Notes: generated by a model not told the origin, from the sequence alone. Counted from the stretch's first letter, positions 30,401-46,363 are shown. The stretch is 64,000 nucleotides of DNA from Lingula anatina (GCF_001039355.2 NW_019775593.1:32969-96968), one strand, 5' to 3'. Numbers and translations are program-made.

Positions 30401-33400
30401 GAGTCCATGTGTCCTGCTGCATTCATCCCTGGGTAGGATCCCATCATGCCATTGGAATGTGGTGGGGGGTGCATCATGCCGGGCATGCCTGGCATTCCTG
30501 GCATCCCTGGCATCTGGCCCTCGGCATGATTGCGTAAAACATGTATGGCATCATCTAGCCTATCAAGTCGCTCTTCCATACCCCTTTGCTGGAAACAACA
30601 TGAAGAGAGATTGCCTCATTATTGTAGACATGAAAGAAGGCACGACTTATCTGGTTTAGAGTTATCTGTGCATGCATGCGTGCCTAGTTAATCTCTTTCC
30701 TAAGAAATATTGTGCATGCATGCATGCCTAGTTAATCTCTTTCATAAGAAATATAAGTAATCCTTAGGGTGAAAAAGGCATGGAAACCATAGCTAATAGC
30801 TACTGAGAGACAAATCATGCAACTCTATGTATACAACCACTTGGAATTCAATAAAACGTGAAGTCAAATTGATTTTTTTTGTAGACTGTTACTCCCTGGT
30901 AATGTCTGTGGAGAAGCCATTAACTCTAAGCCTCCGGGCATGCATTATCACTAACCCATTGCCTGATCCACTGCCACAAAGCAACATCAAGCCACAGATT
31001 GAACTGTACATAGACAGCAAAACATGCAAACAGTTGTAGACTTTCCTGCAGCTTGGGATTCTCAATCATTCCAATTGTTGCTTGCCAAAGCTGATGATAT
31101 ATTGTAGCATTTATAAATTTCGATAAGAGACAAACATAACAAACCATCTATAATATTTGACACAAAGGGGGGAGGTGGGAGGGTTGATGGGTGAGTCACA
31201 GAGAAATTGTCTTTCTCACTTCATATGATACACGAATATCTCAAGAAATGAACTCCAGTATCATTAAAGCATGTTTACAGTTCAAAGTTGACAACAAAGA
31301 AAAAAAGGAACAAACATAGACAAGACATGCCTCCCTGTCCACATGCAGCTGGCCTGCAAGCTAAAAAAACCAAAACCACAACCTCCACCGAGTGAAGATG
31401 TTCAAAAGTTACCCCATCCAAGTCAGTTAAGATGCCATCACCCTCAGCGTGTGCACGGAACACATGTATTGCATCGTCTAGTTGTTCATCATACGGCTAC
31501 AGTGGATATACAGAAGAGAGGAAGACAAACTACAGTTAGTACAGAGCATGCAACAGTAGACAAGGTGATTAGGTTGAAATGTTGTGTGTGACTGACCAAC
31601 AGTGATTGGTATGTAAGGCAACGTGAGCCTGCATGGAAGAGTGAGATCAAAGATACATTACCACCAGTGATAACATGCAGACAATACATAAGAACAATAT
31701 GCTAGGGCAGATTCTACTCATGCATAATAAGAAATAATTTTTTTTTAAAAAAATCTTATTTACAAGGAACATCACTTGTTTTCCCCAAGATTAGTAAAAT
31801 TACTGTTGTTGTGTATGTACAGAGACAGAATACAACTACTCTAAAAGAACATATCCCTATCTGTAACGTTACATAAAGCTTGTTCATTAAAACTGTACAA
31901 GCCTGTAAGAGCTGAAGTCACTGAGGCCACTGGTTTAACAGCAATTTCATTTCAGAGTCCAGTATGCTTTGCTGCACAAGACTGCATCTTATCTATACAT
32001 CACTGTCTGACTCTTTCAGAGAGGATAATAATGATACTAGGGTTAGAATGTCATACAATTTCCTTTACGAAAATGTCACAATCAATAATAAGGATCCTCC
32101 TTGAAATAGGTCCACATTAAATCATCTCTTCAAGCCTACATCTAAAACAGAGACCCAAATCAATCAACTTCACACTTAATGGACACAATCATAATTGAAT
32201 TATGATTCTTCCTTAAGGTTAACTTTTTTCTGTCTGATGTTTGATCTTTCTGGCAAATAAAAGTTGATTTTATGTGTTACCCCCTTTTTTACTTTATAGC
32301 TACAGAAATGCTTGTTGTACATGTTAATCTGTTTTGATTGATAGAGCAAAGGGTTTCAGTCAAGCAGAACTTGGCAACACTAATCTGAAGTTGGGAGTAG
32401 AGCTAGTGGACAAAAAAAGAGAGAAGAGCCTCAGCATTTTAATACTGGCAAGAGCTATATTATTCACTGATTTTGTGGGAAAAAAAAATCTACACAGCAT
32501 GTTTTTCTATGTCACTGAAAACAGAAAAGCTTGGTTAACTTAAAACTTTTATCAACATCAATCAAACAAAACAATGTGAAGTTAAATAAATATGAAGAGT
32601 GTAATAAAATGAGAAAACTTACCAGTGAGACTAAAGGACCATCATAATGGGGCGAGGTAGTGGTTTGTGTGGGAGCTCGGGACCACTGACTGTTAGGGCC
32701 TAAAGAAGGGGGAAGGAAATCATTGCCAATTAAACCAACAGGATAAATCAAACATAATTATCTTCTTTATCAAACCAAACATAATATGAGAGACACATAC
32801 AGTGAGTAAATTACAGGAGAGTAAAAGACAAAACACATTTACACTAAAACAATGTAGATTTTTTTTTATTTTAATTTTGTTCAAGTCAAGAACAGGCATC
32901 CTTACCAGTGTAACTTGTCAAGAACAAAGGCATTGCAACTGTCTTACCATTACAAGAAATCATTTATCACTGCTTCAAAATGTTTACACTATACAAACTT
33001 CTTTACCTGACATTGGGGGCGGTGAGGAAACTGGTGTGGAGGGGTTTGAACCATAACTACTATTTGTATGGTCAGTGGAATATATCTGGAAAAAAAATGC
33101 AATCATTTAAACATGAAGAAACCTTTTTTTTTTAAGTATATTTTGGTGTTATGGAAAAAACACTACATATTAATGCACTTCGTATAATTTTTCTAATGGT
33201 TTAGTGATAGCATTTATACTGAACTTTTTTCCCTTCAGCTCTGAGTCACCATTGAAATTCATGAGTCATAAAATACCTATTCCAAATTTTCAAAGACTGC
33301 GTGAGCCTGGCAGCTTTTGTCTACATGTCTTAATCTATTACACTTCCTTTCCCTCATGCTTCTGAATACCTAATCTTTGCAAAAACACTATCGAAAAAGA

Positions 33401-36400
33401 TGCTGCTTCTTAACCTATTTTTGTCCTTAACACCCACAAAGACAAACTGTATATTTATTTCTATGTTGAAAAATAAATTGAAAATGCATGTTTAAGGCAC
33501 CTACATCATACCAGCATTACAACAAAAATATCTTACCCATCCCTTCCTATGCTGAATTTTTGCGCCAAATTTCAGTATAACTTAAAAAGACATATTTTCT
33601 ACCTGATAATTCCAATACCCAGGGAACAAGAGCATGGTCCCCGGATCCCTGCCGCTACTATACATCTGCATGGCACGAGAAGCTTGAACAATTCTAAAAT
33701 TCGCCCAACTTTTTCCTCTAACTCCTCAACCACATCAAGCATAAGAACTGTCTGCCAGTGCTGCCTTCAGCTCTGCTCTGTATTAGCAAATACTGAATTG
33801 TTTTCTGTGGTTTTAATTACCTCACACAAGGAACCTGAATTCTCAATGGCAGCCCATTACCCAGGTATAGCATGGCGCTGGTTAGACACCCTCCCAGGGC
33901 CACCTTGATGCACCTGCCACGTTCTCAGCCAGAAACTTTACAGCTGGCTTCTAATGATTTTTCTTGACAAACTTTTCCAGTTTTCAGCTTATCCCCCTCC
34001 CCTTCTGTCAAAAATCAATTCCATAGTTTCAGTGTTTTACTACGATAGATCTGATAAACTCCCTATCACTCTATCATTGTGATATGTTTATTGACAACTA
34101 AACTTGATGGTATAAGTATTCTATCCTTGTCTCTGTAACCTATTGTTTATACTCTCTACAGAGCCAGATTGGTAATCCCTTCATCCATTAAGACAGCTGT
34201 TTGACCTATATCTGTTGGGATATTAACCTTAACCTAGCAAAAGAAACCTCCCATATCGATTGCTTTTAGACAATGGTGCCTGAATATTTCATACTTTTTA
34301 AACAAATTTGTACAATTTTCCACCTTCAAATGTGTAAGAAAAATATTGACACTGATTGAGTATTAAAAAGGGTTCATGAGAGGTCACGGCAGTGGAAGGT
34401 GTAGGGTATTAGATGTTCTTAAATTGCGTTGCTCTCTGAGTCAATGAACTGCTGGCATTGATATTTCCTAGAATATCTATCTTTTGTCATTTATGCAATA
34501 ATTGGAGAAACAAACAGTTCCTTTCTTTTTTCTTGTAAATTCATTCATCAGTTTTTGCTTTGTTTCTTCAATGTCAGGTCTTGGAAAATTTATCACTTTA
34601 TTTCTTGAACTAATAATCTATAAATCTGCTTAAAAAATCAATTCAAGTCATAAAAACTTTTTCCCCTATATATATATAAAAAAAAAAATGAACTCACAGA
34701 TGCAAGAGCTTTTCCCAGTGCATCCCCGGGCGTTCTGTCCGCTCCTTGGCCTGAGCGCAAGTCTGAGCCGTTCATGTTTGGCGATGAACTGGAGTATGAG
34801 GAGGAGGGAGGCACTGTGCCGTCACGGAACGTGGACAGTGGTGGAAGCCCTGATTGGGCCATTATGGCCCCATGCTGAGCTGGGGACATTGTGTAGCCCT
34901 GAAAATACAATACGATATAAGATATAAAATACATTTCAAATAAATACTTTCTGGCATAAGCAATGGTTTCCTGCCAGCCATAATTATCATAATAAATTGC
35001 CACATTAAACTTCTGATGCTACAAAATTTTCAATAAGTCTATCAGAACAAAAATATCATTTTTCAGTTTCTAGTAAAGAGATAATATTGCATGTTAGATC
35101 CATTTTCCAAATCATTAAAAAATTACAACAGTGATCTGCGTTAGTGATCAGCAAAATACCAAAATCTGAATTTAATTATTTTTGGACTAATTTCGATTAA
35201 CTTACCAGTGCTTCATGTGGATGCTGTATACTGCTATATGATGTTGGTTGTGAATAATGGGGTGTACTTGGAAGCATGGAAGAAGGATATGATGAAGGTG
35301 CTAAACTACCGGAAGGCCAATCTGTTGAACTGTGTGTACCGTCTGAAACAAGTAAAGCAAATAATTTGTAATCATCTCGTGACACGAGTTTAAACACGTA
35401 AACAGGGAGTGTTTATGCTACATACAGAATGATTTTTCAGCATTTCTCAGAAATTAGAATATATTAATTTTTTTTTATCAATCATATACCAAAGAATCTT
35501 TACAAATAAACATATTTGCACAAGTTTTATCATACATTTAATTTTTTTATAACTGCCTGATTGTTGCCAAAGAATTATTAAAAATAAAAAATAAATAAAA
35601 TGTCAACGTACCCATAAAGAATGGTGGTTCTCCATACAACCCTGGTTTGGGTGATGTGTACCTTGGAGAATCTTGACCAAATTCTTCGTACTGCAAAGAT
35701 AACGACATGCTCATAAAATCTAACATTAGTGAAAACTTTGTTTACAAAATTCTGTCTCTCTAAAATTAAATCCTGATTTTATGTCATCTTCTTTCATTCA
35801 AATATCAACCAAAGATACACAAACGACCTTCTATAAGGTTTTGAAAATATGTCACAAAGAAAAAATACTTCAGGAAACGAATAAAAATTTGCAACTACTC
35901 CATTTCCCCATCCAATACTACAGAGAGGGAGACTGCAGGCTAGAATGCACTCATAATTTGCTCATTCTGCCTTTCTGCAAGAAGATCAAAGGAACAAAAA
36001 GTAGGTCTTAAATACTAAGCCTGCTGCAGTGATGAAAAACAGTAACTTTTTTTACTCCAATTACACAAATTTAATAGCACTCAAAGTTTGCTGGCTTAAA
36101 TGATAGTATTGTAGACCGGAGTAAAAGGGAGTTGTTGCAACTTAAAACTCTCTTTGCTTATTATTTACACAAGAAATCTTGTATTTTCAGAGGAGACAGC
36201 GTTACTTCTGTTTGGTAGAGAAAACTATGAAGATTTGCAGGGCTGGTTCCTTTTCAACTGTTTGGACATTAACTAAACAACCCTGTACTGAACATGCCAA
36301 AATTTGCATCAGTTTACTTCTTTTCCCCATCCAATTCTCAAACAATTCTTATGCAAAACTCAACACTTGAATAGGTGGACCTTTTCTATCTCCGTTTCAT

Positions 36401-39400
36401 CAAAATTTACTTGAAAAGTAAACAAAACTAATAATGAACCCTGTGTATGATTATGGGTCAATATCATCCAAATATTCCAGTGAAAAACCTGCCTAACTGG
36501 CTAACAAATATCCTAACAAATAGCACTGCCAAACCTTCAACAAACGTAGCCATACTAAAAAAATCACTTAAAAATTCTTTCTCGGTGATTTTCATATTTA
36601 CTACAAGAGCACAAATGTGCAAACCAACGCTACATCATAACCCACATTGGGACACCAAATTCAAACCTCACAAACAATCCATCCTTTTCCTCAACTTTAC
36701 CTTAGCAGCATGTTTGCAAGGTTTTGAATACCATCTTCTTAGCATCGTGCACAAAAAAAATGTATAACTATGATCAATCGGACGATTCTCCAGAACAATA
36801 CCAGTTATGATGTGTGCCAGAACTGACTGAGAGTAGCTGGATCTGTGGACTACCCCATAAGAGTACTGAGTAACCCCCGACTCCACATGCATACATAATG
36901 GCCTTGATTATAGGAAGATGAAGGCAGCATGCAGTTATCCATGTGCATAAATATTTAGATTTTACCAAGAATATACACCTTAAGATCCTACCATTACCTG
37001 TGCACATATAATGCTTGTCTATTCTTACGAAAATACAACCACGAGCCCTTCACTGATGTTCATGGTTGAATTTAGAGACTGCTTCTCTTTAAAAGCAACT
37101 ATAAGGTTTTCCCTTCACAATTCATATCAAACCAATTTTGGAATGTGATAGAAATTTTACCTGCACAAATGGAAAGATATAGGAAGGGAGCAGATAAAGT
37201 CCACTGTACATGTTGACCAGATATCTGATATGACATCCACTGTCCACTAGGTCCACTTCAGTGAGTGAAGAGAGAGACAAATGTCATCTTGAGGACCAGC
37301 ACTTCAAAGCCAACTCCCAAGCTTCTAATACAATATGTTGATGACACCTCAGCTTCCTTACACAGTATGTGGTAGTTTTGGATACTTGAGCATGAGGCAA
37401 TGGCTATCTTGTCCACTATCTTAACTGATCCATCAACACCAAGGGGGGGCATTTCCTTCTCAGCTACAATGGGACTTCTTTCTCACCTCCTTTGTTGTCT
37501 TTCATCTACATAAAGCCTCTTGAGTCTTTTTCGCACAAGTAACTTATATTCCAATAGATGAAATGCATGAAAAGTTGAGCAAATATCTTTTATATGAAAT
37601 GCAGATCTTACAATTTAATCTGGATTCTTAACAATTAATTTTCAATACATTTTCTTACATCATGTTACATCTCTGAGTGGTTTAGTAAATTGATATGACA
37701 CCTCCTAATTACAGAATGATCCTCGACTTTCTTCTGCCCTTCCTATAATTAGCTTGCCTTGTCTGTTTGTTCAGCTGAAGACAGATACTAAAGAGACAGC
37801 CACCACTTTTTATCATTTCTGGTCAAGGTTTTTTATGAGTCGAGTTACAGAAATGAAATAACACAAAAGTTGTTTGATTGACACAACATTCAAGCATGGA
37901 GTGACTCACCCAGCAGCATTTTTATTATGCCAAACACACAAGAAAACCACAAGTTTTACTCCATCAAACTGCTGATGTCTTCAAAACTTGGCGAGCTTTG
38001 GTAAAAGAAGGGGCAGACCAACCACATAGAGAACTATGGTTGAATAATATCCAGGTTAACTTAGAGAAAAAAATGTCCGACAATTAAAAATTTTAAAAGT
38101 GATGAAATATTTTTTTCCAAATGAAAGTCATTAGTGACAGATCACTTTGTTTTGATAAAGGATAAAATGGTTCACTTGTTTACCAAAGATGAAAAACTTC
38201 CAAGTAAACATTTTCCTTTATGATGCAATATTGCCAGTTTTTCTTTAAAGTGGAAAAAACTGACTTTATTTTTAGAACAACAATTCAGTGAAGTGAATGT
38301 TATGCCTGTGTGAATGTGTTTCACTCAAGTCCCATCCACTGGTCAGTCAAAGGGAAGTTTCTTGTAATATCAGGACTAAATAAACACAAAGAAATCCAAG
38401 ACAATGGGATTTCAATTAAGAAGGTAATTTAACTGATCAAGCCCAGATGATAATGCTGCTCACTGATTGGTCAAAATATATACAAAACAATATGTGATTT
38501 GTACTTATTCACATAAGGAATCACCAGTACCATACCACATACCATTTGTATACAATTAACTAAGTAATGATTTTCCAACATACTTAATAAAATTCACCAT
38601 GGAGTTTGGTGAAAATCATGCTCTGAATTTAACCAAAATAGTTGGCGATGGAATAGAAGACAATGTATTAGTGCCCCTAACAATGAAGAGTTTTTCATCC
38701 CTCTCTGTTGTCATGGCAACAAATGCATCGAGCGATTTGCCCCTTAACATCCACTGTTGAAATACTAAGAAATCATAGTAATACATTTCCATCTTGTCAT
38801 CCACTTCCGTGAAGAGGAGCACAATACTTTAATCATCACAAGCAAACTTATACATGCTAATTAATTTGTCACATGATATGAAGAGAAAAGCTGTTTGGAA
38901 ACAAACGTCTGCAACTCTTGACTTTCAAGGAAATTTTTTCTCTCTCTGAGTAACTAATGTGGGAAAATTCCTTGAGCATTTCTATATCCTCTAAGGTATT
39001 TGATCAATACCCCATGATAGCAACCTAAGCCTTTCCCGTCAATACATGTGCAACAGCTGGGAAAAGGAGCTTTGCTTCAAAATTCCCCAGGTAAAATTAA
39101 TGAAATTGTTTTTCCAGAACAAAGAAATGGAATTATATAAGTCTCTATCTCAGGAAAAGACCATTAACAGAAGCAATGGTTTCGAGGGGAGGAGGGGGGG
39201 GGGAGTGGAGATTTTATGTGACTAAATTGTTCATTTTTTAAAGATTCAAATCAAGGTATAATTACTGAACAAAAAAGATAGTGACCTGAGAAGACATTAA
39301 ACTGTTGCAAACAGCTGTTGCAGTGAGAGATAAGCCAGAATGGCTCACCCTTTCAAATATCTCATCTTCTTCATATTCAAGAATGTCAAACATGTTTGTT

Positions 39401-41229
39401 CCATGGAAGAAATGCAGAAAAACAAAATCTATTTTTCAAAGCTATGAAACATGACAGTTTTACTTTTTTTTGTCAATACGCCATATCTCCTGTGCTCGAT
39501 ATTCATACAAATTTAAATCTCACATGACATGAAATCACATAAAATCATCCTCAGTCAAACTTTTATTATTGTCCCTGATAAAATAATATCAGGCTATTCA
39601 CAATAACTGAGAGTCAGGTGAACCTTCAAACAGCATCAAAATTAAGAATCTAATCCAGAGATAATTCAACTTTTCTGAGCTTACATTCTGTGACTGAACG
39701 TTAATCAAAAAATTTAACTTGATAATGTTTTCAACTATATAACTTATCCCGAAGGGACTATCCTTACTAATTAAAAGAGCCCACACCTGACATCCCTAAA
39801 AAATGTTCAAAACAAGACCTTTTAAGATTTTTTTATCCCAGTGTTACAACATGGCAAAGTTAAAAAGGGCCTGTGATTAGCAACTGCAGTTAAAAGCATT
39901 ACCCGTGTCAAATTGGCAGTCAAACCAAATTATATATTCCGCACTAAAAAGTGTGAGAAACTTGCAACTTCCTAAAATTTACAAATCACTTTAGTAAAAA
40001 CCAACAACTGGTAAGGAATGACAAACATTGCACAGATTCAGCCCATAAGACACACAACTACAAAACTACCTTCATATTACCTCTATACTCTTCCTATCTG
40101 TCCCAGACAAAATAGGGTTCTTTGAAGTTATCTAACCTATTTATCCTTCCTTTACTAAAGGCTCTGTTTTATAGCAAGAGGCAGTAAATCAAGAGACTTT
40201 GCTGGTTTTTCCAGATGGCCAGGCCAATGAATTTTCACCTAATAGCTACGTGCAGAAAGCCTGTCATAAAAGTGGGAGTTTTGATCTTCTTAATGGTGCT
40301 AAAACACCAAACAAATGCCTGTCCATTGTTACTTTGTAAAACTGAAGGGGCAGTTGGAAACAAAGATGGAATTATTTTGTGGCTGGGCTACACATAAAGA
40401 TCAAAGATGGTTGAGCTATCATAACAAATTTGAAGTTTACAGGAAAAGCTCCTTAATGTACGTAACATTTTTTTTTTTATATAAAATTGAGAGATTGCCT
40501 CCCTCACTATGTACATAAAGTAACAAACAGTTTGAAAGAAGATGGACATGATGCCAATCCCACTATATATTAACTGACAAATACAACTCTTTATAGACTA
40601 TGAATGCAAACTTCATGTTAAATCTCCAGTATTTATTGCCTGCACCTCCTGTCCTCCATATCGTCAATTCTACATTTGATATTTTGAATCCATAAGGTAG
40701 AAAACGACACTACAGAAATATTCTTTTCTTTGAAATCAACTTCAGTTGTATGTACATTTGCAAATTGTATTAAAACTGTTTTGAGCATCAATCCAACAAA
40801 TATTTATTTCTGTCTGGGAAGGACTGGTTGACCACAAGAAAACTGTCCTAGAAGACAACTCATAACATCTGCAGCAACCAACAAATTGACTCCTACTTCC
40901 TTCACAGATTAGCCTCCTCTACTATTTTCCTGAATCAAAGCTGTAATATTGCAATACTACTGTATATATAATTGACATAACTGTCAGCAGTTTGATCAAA
41001 ATTTGAAATCCTTTACAAAACACTTTTTATCAGAAATGTCAAATTTTCTAAATGAGGTAATTAGCCATCTCCCACAAGGCTATCTTGCTACAGGAAGTTT
41101 CTCATAACACAAATATCCAATTAGAGATCACTTACAACTTTCAACTTTGCACACAACAAATGATGAAGCCAAGTTCAATTTCCAAACACTACTGATCGTT
41201 TTACATAATATTGTTCTGCCACAAAATAA

Positions 41230-41315
<86 letters not shown>

Positions 41316-44300
41316 AACAATGCCTGGGTTTTGGGGTATTCTGCCTCTTTGCCCATCCTGGAAACTGTATAAGCAAACTCAGTTGGCAACATCTGGTTTG
41401 TATCATCTTCCTCCCTGTTCATTGGTACAGAAAGGATATGGAGGAGAAAAATGACTGCAGGGAAAATACCAAATTTATCCAAAAATTCATACACACTAAT
41501 ATAACTAGCTAGACTGAGAACAAAGAAATATCCTGAACTGCAGGATGTCATATTTTCTAGACAAGTATGAACTGCCTGGAGTGAGAGGTAATTCTATACC
41601 TTCATTTTCACCATTCAGTGACAAATTTGGAAAGCAACGTGGAGACATGCTGAGAAAAAAAGAGGCTCTTAAATATTTTATACAACCTCAACTTTTTTAA
41701 TAGGTTCAGTTCATGGGAGCAAACTTTTGATGTTCCACATATTTCTGAGTTGTACACAGTTCTTAAGTGGGGGGCTGCATCCTGACACACACACATTTTA
41801 AAGCAGAACTCTTACTCCCAAAATCGTAATATACCACAAAGAAAAGTATTCGGCAACCAAGGCACAAGGAAACAAGAACAAAAATATGTGCTGGTTTAAA
41901 CGGGTTACTGCAATGAATCATACTAATAGCGAGTAACTCTTGTTTTCACACCAAAGTTTGGTGAAAACACTCAGAATCTAGGTCATGGCATTTCCCCATT
42001 AGCTTTAACTTGTTGGTCGTATATATCGAAAGATGCTGCACAGAACAAACTAACACAAGAAACAGTAAGCCAAAGCATTTCAAAAGGTCTCATTTTCTAC
42101 AGCCTTACCTTTTTGCCAGGCGAATGAGAGGACTTCGTAGGAGACCCCGGAGTTCTATACCAACTCCACATATAAAAGCTTTGGGCACTGCACACAGACT
42201 ACTACTTCTACCTCACAGCTCCAATTATCTGGGTCGCATGGCAGGCAACATGGCTGCCAACCATCACTCCAGCAATTTGATAGCAAAGCACTTCCCCAGG
42301 ACAAAGAGCACTGAACGCAAACCAGATTCTGGGGCCAATTTTGAACCAACCTGGCCCTGTGACATGGACAACTAACTGGTGCTGCTCAAATGTTATGAGG
42401 GGTGTAATTAAATATTTATTTGAAGAGGAATGAAGTTTTACTTTCCTGCAGCCCAGAAAGGGAATGGAAAGTAATATCAGATGAAAACTGAAGATGGCTG
42501 AGTTTATCAGAAGAATGTATCATATAAATCATGGGGCGGCTAAGTGAAAACGACTGCTGAGGCCACAAGATACCAGAGCATGCAGAGCACAAAATTAATT
42601 AAAGATAAAACACTGAATATACAGGGGAAGATGTGCTACCTTGAAAATAGTATATTATGAATCAAAGTATTTTCTAAAGGTGTAATAAGTTATTTTGGAT
42701 GTTTTTGACAAGACCTAAGAATTATACCCTCCCTTTTTTATTTTTATCATGACAGCATGCAACAATAACACTAAACCACAATTATTCATGACATTGGTAT
42801 TGAAAAAAGATCAAGTTCTGTAACATTTTTGTATCACCTTCACTTTAACCTAAACTGCCCTATTTTGGAGACAACTATCATATTGAATATCAACTAATAC
42901 ATAATAAAGGAAAAGGTTCCATCATACATGTATTGCATGTGATAACGTACACACTGTAAGAAAATCCTAGGATTGTTATATATACTTGCAACTTGGAACC
43001 CCTATTGCCACCATATACTGAATTATTTACTTGACATCCTTAATGATACAAGAAAACTAAATATAATTTAACTTACAATAAAACTATAAATATAAGATTT
43101 TAAAAAATTATTCAAAATCTTCCTCTATTTTTAATCCCAATGAACATTAAGCTTGGAGGCTCTTCATAAGAATACAATTTAAGAAATACAAGGAATTCCC
43201 CTGATGAGGCTTTGTTTGTAATGGTCGTAGTGAAAAAAATGGAGGAAGAGTTTAAATAAGTTTTTTTGTCTTATTATAAGCTCCCCAGCAATGGGTAGAA
43301 CCTTTTATGTACAAAATAAGAATATATATATATATTATAAGATTTTGGAACACTGCAACAGAATAAGGCTACCACAGATTGGATACAACTTATATCTAAA
43401 ATTAAATAAATAAATTATTAAATTATTAAAATAAATAAATAAATAATTTTAAAACGAGAGATTGAGCACTATAAGAATAAGAGAATAATGTGTAAACATC
43501 ACTTAGAAAAACAAATTAAATCGAGTTAGAGCTGTTCAGCAAGTAAGTTAATCTAAACCATGTTCAGTGGAGTTGTCTGGAGTGGCCAGAGCACCTGTCA
43601 GCTGGGTCAGGCAGCCAGCAGTGTAAACCAGATGACAACTCCTCTCTCAACTCTCCAGACCCCTTGATTACAAAAACCTGGCTGGCACACCTGGTACACT
43701 GGCTTATGATACAGGAACATTGGATCCAATTGCACTTTGGTTTGCTGCACTGATGGTGGTGGTGGTAGTGGCGATATGACTGCTTGCTGCTCTACAGTGA
43801 CGGACTCACTTTAAACTGGAGACGACTAGCTCTCCCCTTTGGCCGAACATCCACTGATATACCGACGCTTTACTACAGGACAGGTTCACATGCAGTCCAT
43901 GATTCACTGGCTGATCAATCACTAGAGGGTTTGTACATGATAGCAAGTTTCTCCTTCTCTCTTTCTCTTTCTTACCACATGTAAAATTATGATCTTTTTT
44001 CTGTGGTAGGAATGGCCCCAGCAGTTGCGAGGCATGTCAAGAGATAGCACAGCTCTGGCAGCAGGACCAGTCTATGTTGTCCAGAGGGGAGAGGAACAAC
44101 GGAACAGGCAAGAGGGATTACCAAAGTGATTCCGATCTGTCTTTTCAGTTAATACTACAAGAAGATTGTAGCAAATGAGGAAATGCATCCTGTGTGCTCT
44201 ACTCAAACTGTTTACACATCAGGCAGGTATACTCTCCACATATTACCTTTGTCCACATGGCAAGAGTTGAGAGCTCAGCAGGATACTATAGATACCAAAG

Positions 44301-46307
44301 GTAGATCCCAAAAATATCGCAAAGAAACTGTATCAAGCACAAAGTATATAAGCCTGCATGCGGTCAGCAAGAAAGAAATTGGCACAAATCATAGCTGGCC
44401 CATCTTTTGTGTATACTAGCCTGGCTAACAATCCAAACAAAGGAACAAAGAAAAACCTATCTAATGATTGGGTCATATCAATTTCTTAAGTCACACCAAA
44501 AAGTCTGATATTGTAATTATATATAGAACAAAATTATTGTCAATACGTTTCATGTATAATTCTTAGGGATTACCTTATAGCTGATAAATTTATAATAAGA
44601 CGCAGACCAGACTCTTGCTCTAATTATACAGACAAGCATGCGGACCAGGTAACCCTTTCTTTCTTCATATTCACCCACCAACACACCAGCATATACAGGT
44701 ATGCAGGATCAAAAATCGCATTAATGAAGTGTTAACTAGATCGAATATTGAGGCAAAGTTTACCTGTAAAGGTTGCAGTTCTGCATACTCCATTTCTATC
44801 TCAGAATACTTCATGATGGTGCTATCTACCTATATGTGTGTGTATGTAGGGAATACCTGTGAGGCTGTACAAGCCCCAGCTTATTAACCCTCGGCTCTGG
44901 TATTCTAATTTCACACCAGTTGAATGTTAGTCTCTGTATAGCCCTTCAGCTTTCTTAATGCAGCATGACTGGGAAGTAGTCATCCTGCCTTATTATTGGT
45001 CACTCCAGACACAGCTGTTTGCAAATGAAGGCACACTTGACTAACAAAGACTTGTGTCAGGCTTATCATGCAAATGACATCCCTGGCAACAAAACAGGGA
45101 GCCACGCTTCACTAATAAACAACTGAACAATGCACTTATTTGGCTTACAGCTATACTTTATTATGAAGAAGTGGGTATTTTGTCACCACAAACACTGTCA
45201 TAATATGAAAGGAAATTAGGCTGGGTTGCACCTTAAAGAGTGTATTAACCATAGATAAGTTACTATTTTCATGAGTTTGAGCCTACTTCTAAAGAGCACA
45301 CCAGCTAAATAAATAGACCAAGGCCCATAATTACTGCAGCTCAAATATAATCAAATCTCAAAGCAAACAGTGGAGTAAAACTAACATCATCTCTCCATTC
45401 ATGTCCCTCCCAAGCCTGCCATCCTGTTCTAAAATATCATATTCTCGATGGTAGAAAGCAAGCTGTTTAAACAGACGCTTCCAGTAGTTTGAAGTTTTGT
45501 TGACAGTTGTGAGCTTTATGTCATGCTAGAACGTCACTCAGCAAAGATGTGGGCTTGCCTGGACAAACAAAATTCCCACGACAAAACTATCACAAAGTTT
45601 ACATTTCTGCACCAACTAACTAATAATGCATTTTAAAATGGTGCTATTGTTCAAAGTGTTTCATGAGAGGTGATAACCAAAGCTGCATACGTTTCTTGTA
45701 AGATTAGTCCAGAAAATTCCTGAATTAAATATACCAGAACTGTTTGAACCCTAACCCAGAAAATGTTAAAACCAGTCTTTGATTTTCAGGGCACAGTCAT
45801 TTTTTTCACCAAATCTTTTTCACTGCAATCTGTGCTTCTCAAAAAAGTTGTCATATATGTAAATCAGCTGCAACAGCTTGCCCAGTGAAGGGAGGAATCA
45901 CCAACAACACTAAAAAGTTAAGTAGCCAAAGCCTGCATCTAATCTCATTTCTTGGCACACAATTATTTTATCACTCGAGGCTACACAACTCCCAATTAGC
46001 CTCATCTACTGTTCCTTTGTATAATTATTTACACAAATATGCCCTTAAAGCTTAGCAAAACCCTCTTTTTTTTTTGCCCTGAAAAAACTTCTATACAAGT
46101 AGTTTGTTGTTTCCCTTTTCATTTCTTTTGCCCTATGTATCTTTTTCAAACAAAATATGCCAATATTTTATACGGCAAGCAGTGGAGAGTATCACATCGC
46201 ATACAATTAAAACAGTACCCAAGTTCATCCTAGCTTTTATCTTTTATCAACAAACTTATAAAATAACTTAATGTAGTAGAAAAGTAACTGAGAAACCTTC
46301 ATCAAGA

Positions 46308-46363
<56 letters not shown>

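Noticed and set aside
33549-33908. 119-codon plus-strand ORF
   Set aside because: Intron of the minus-strand E-protein gene, no recognisable motif, and unconvincing composition.
41128-41551. Minus-strand ORFs with long Tyr-Ile runs
   Set aside because: Translation of the (TA)n microsatellite.
42010-42375. 121-codon plus-strand ORF
   Set aside because: No family resemblance or splice context; it overlaps the better-supported antisense donor at 42107.
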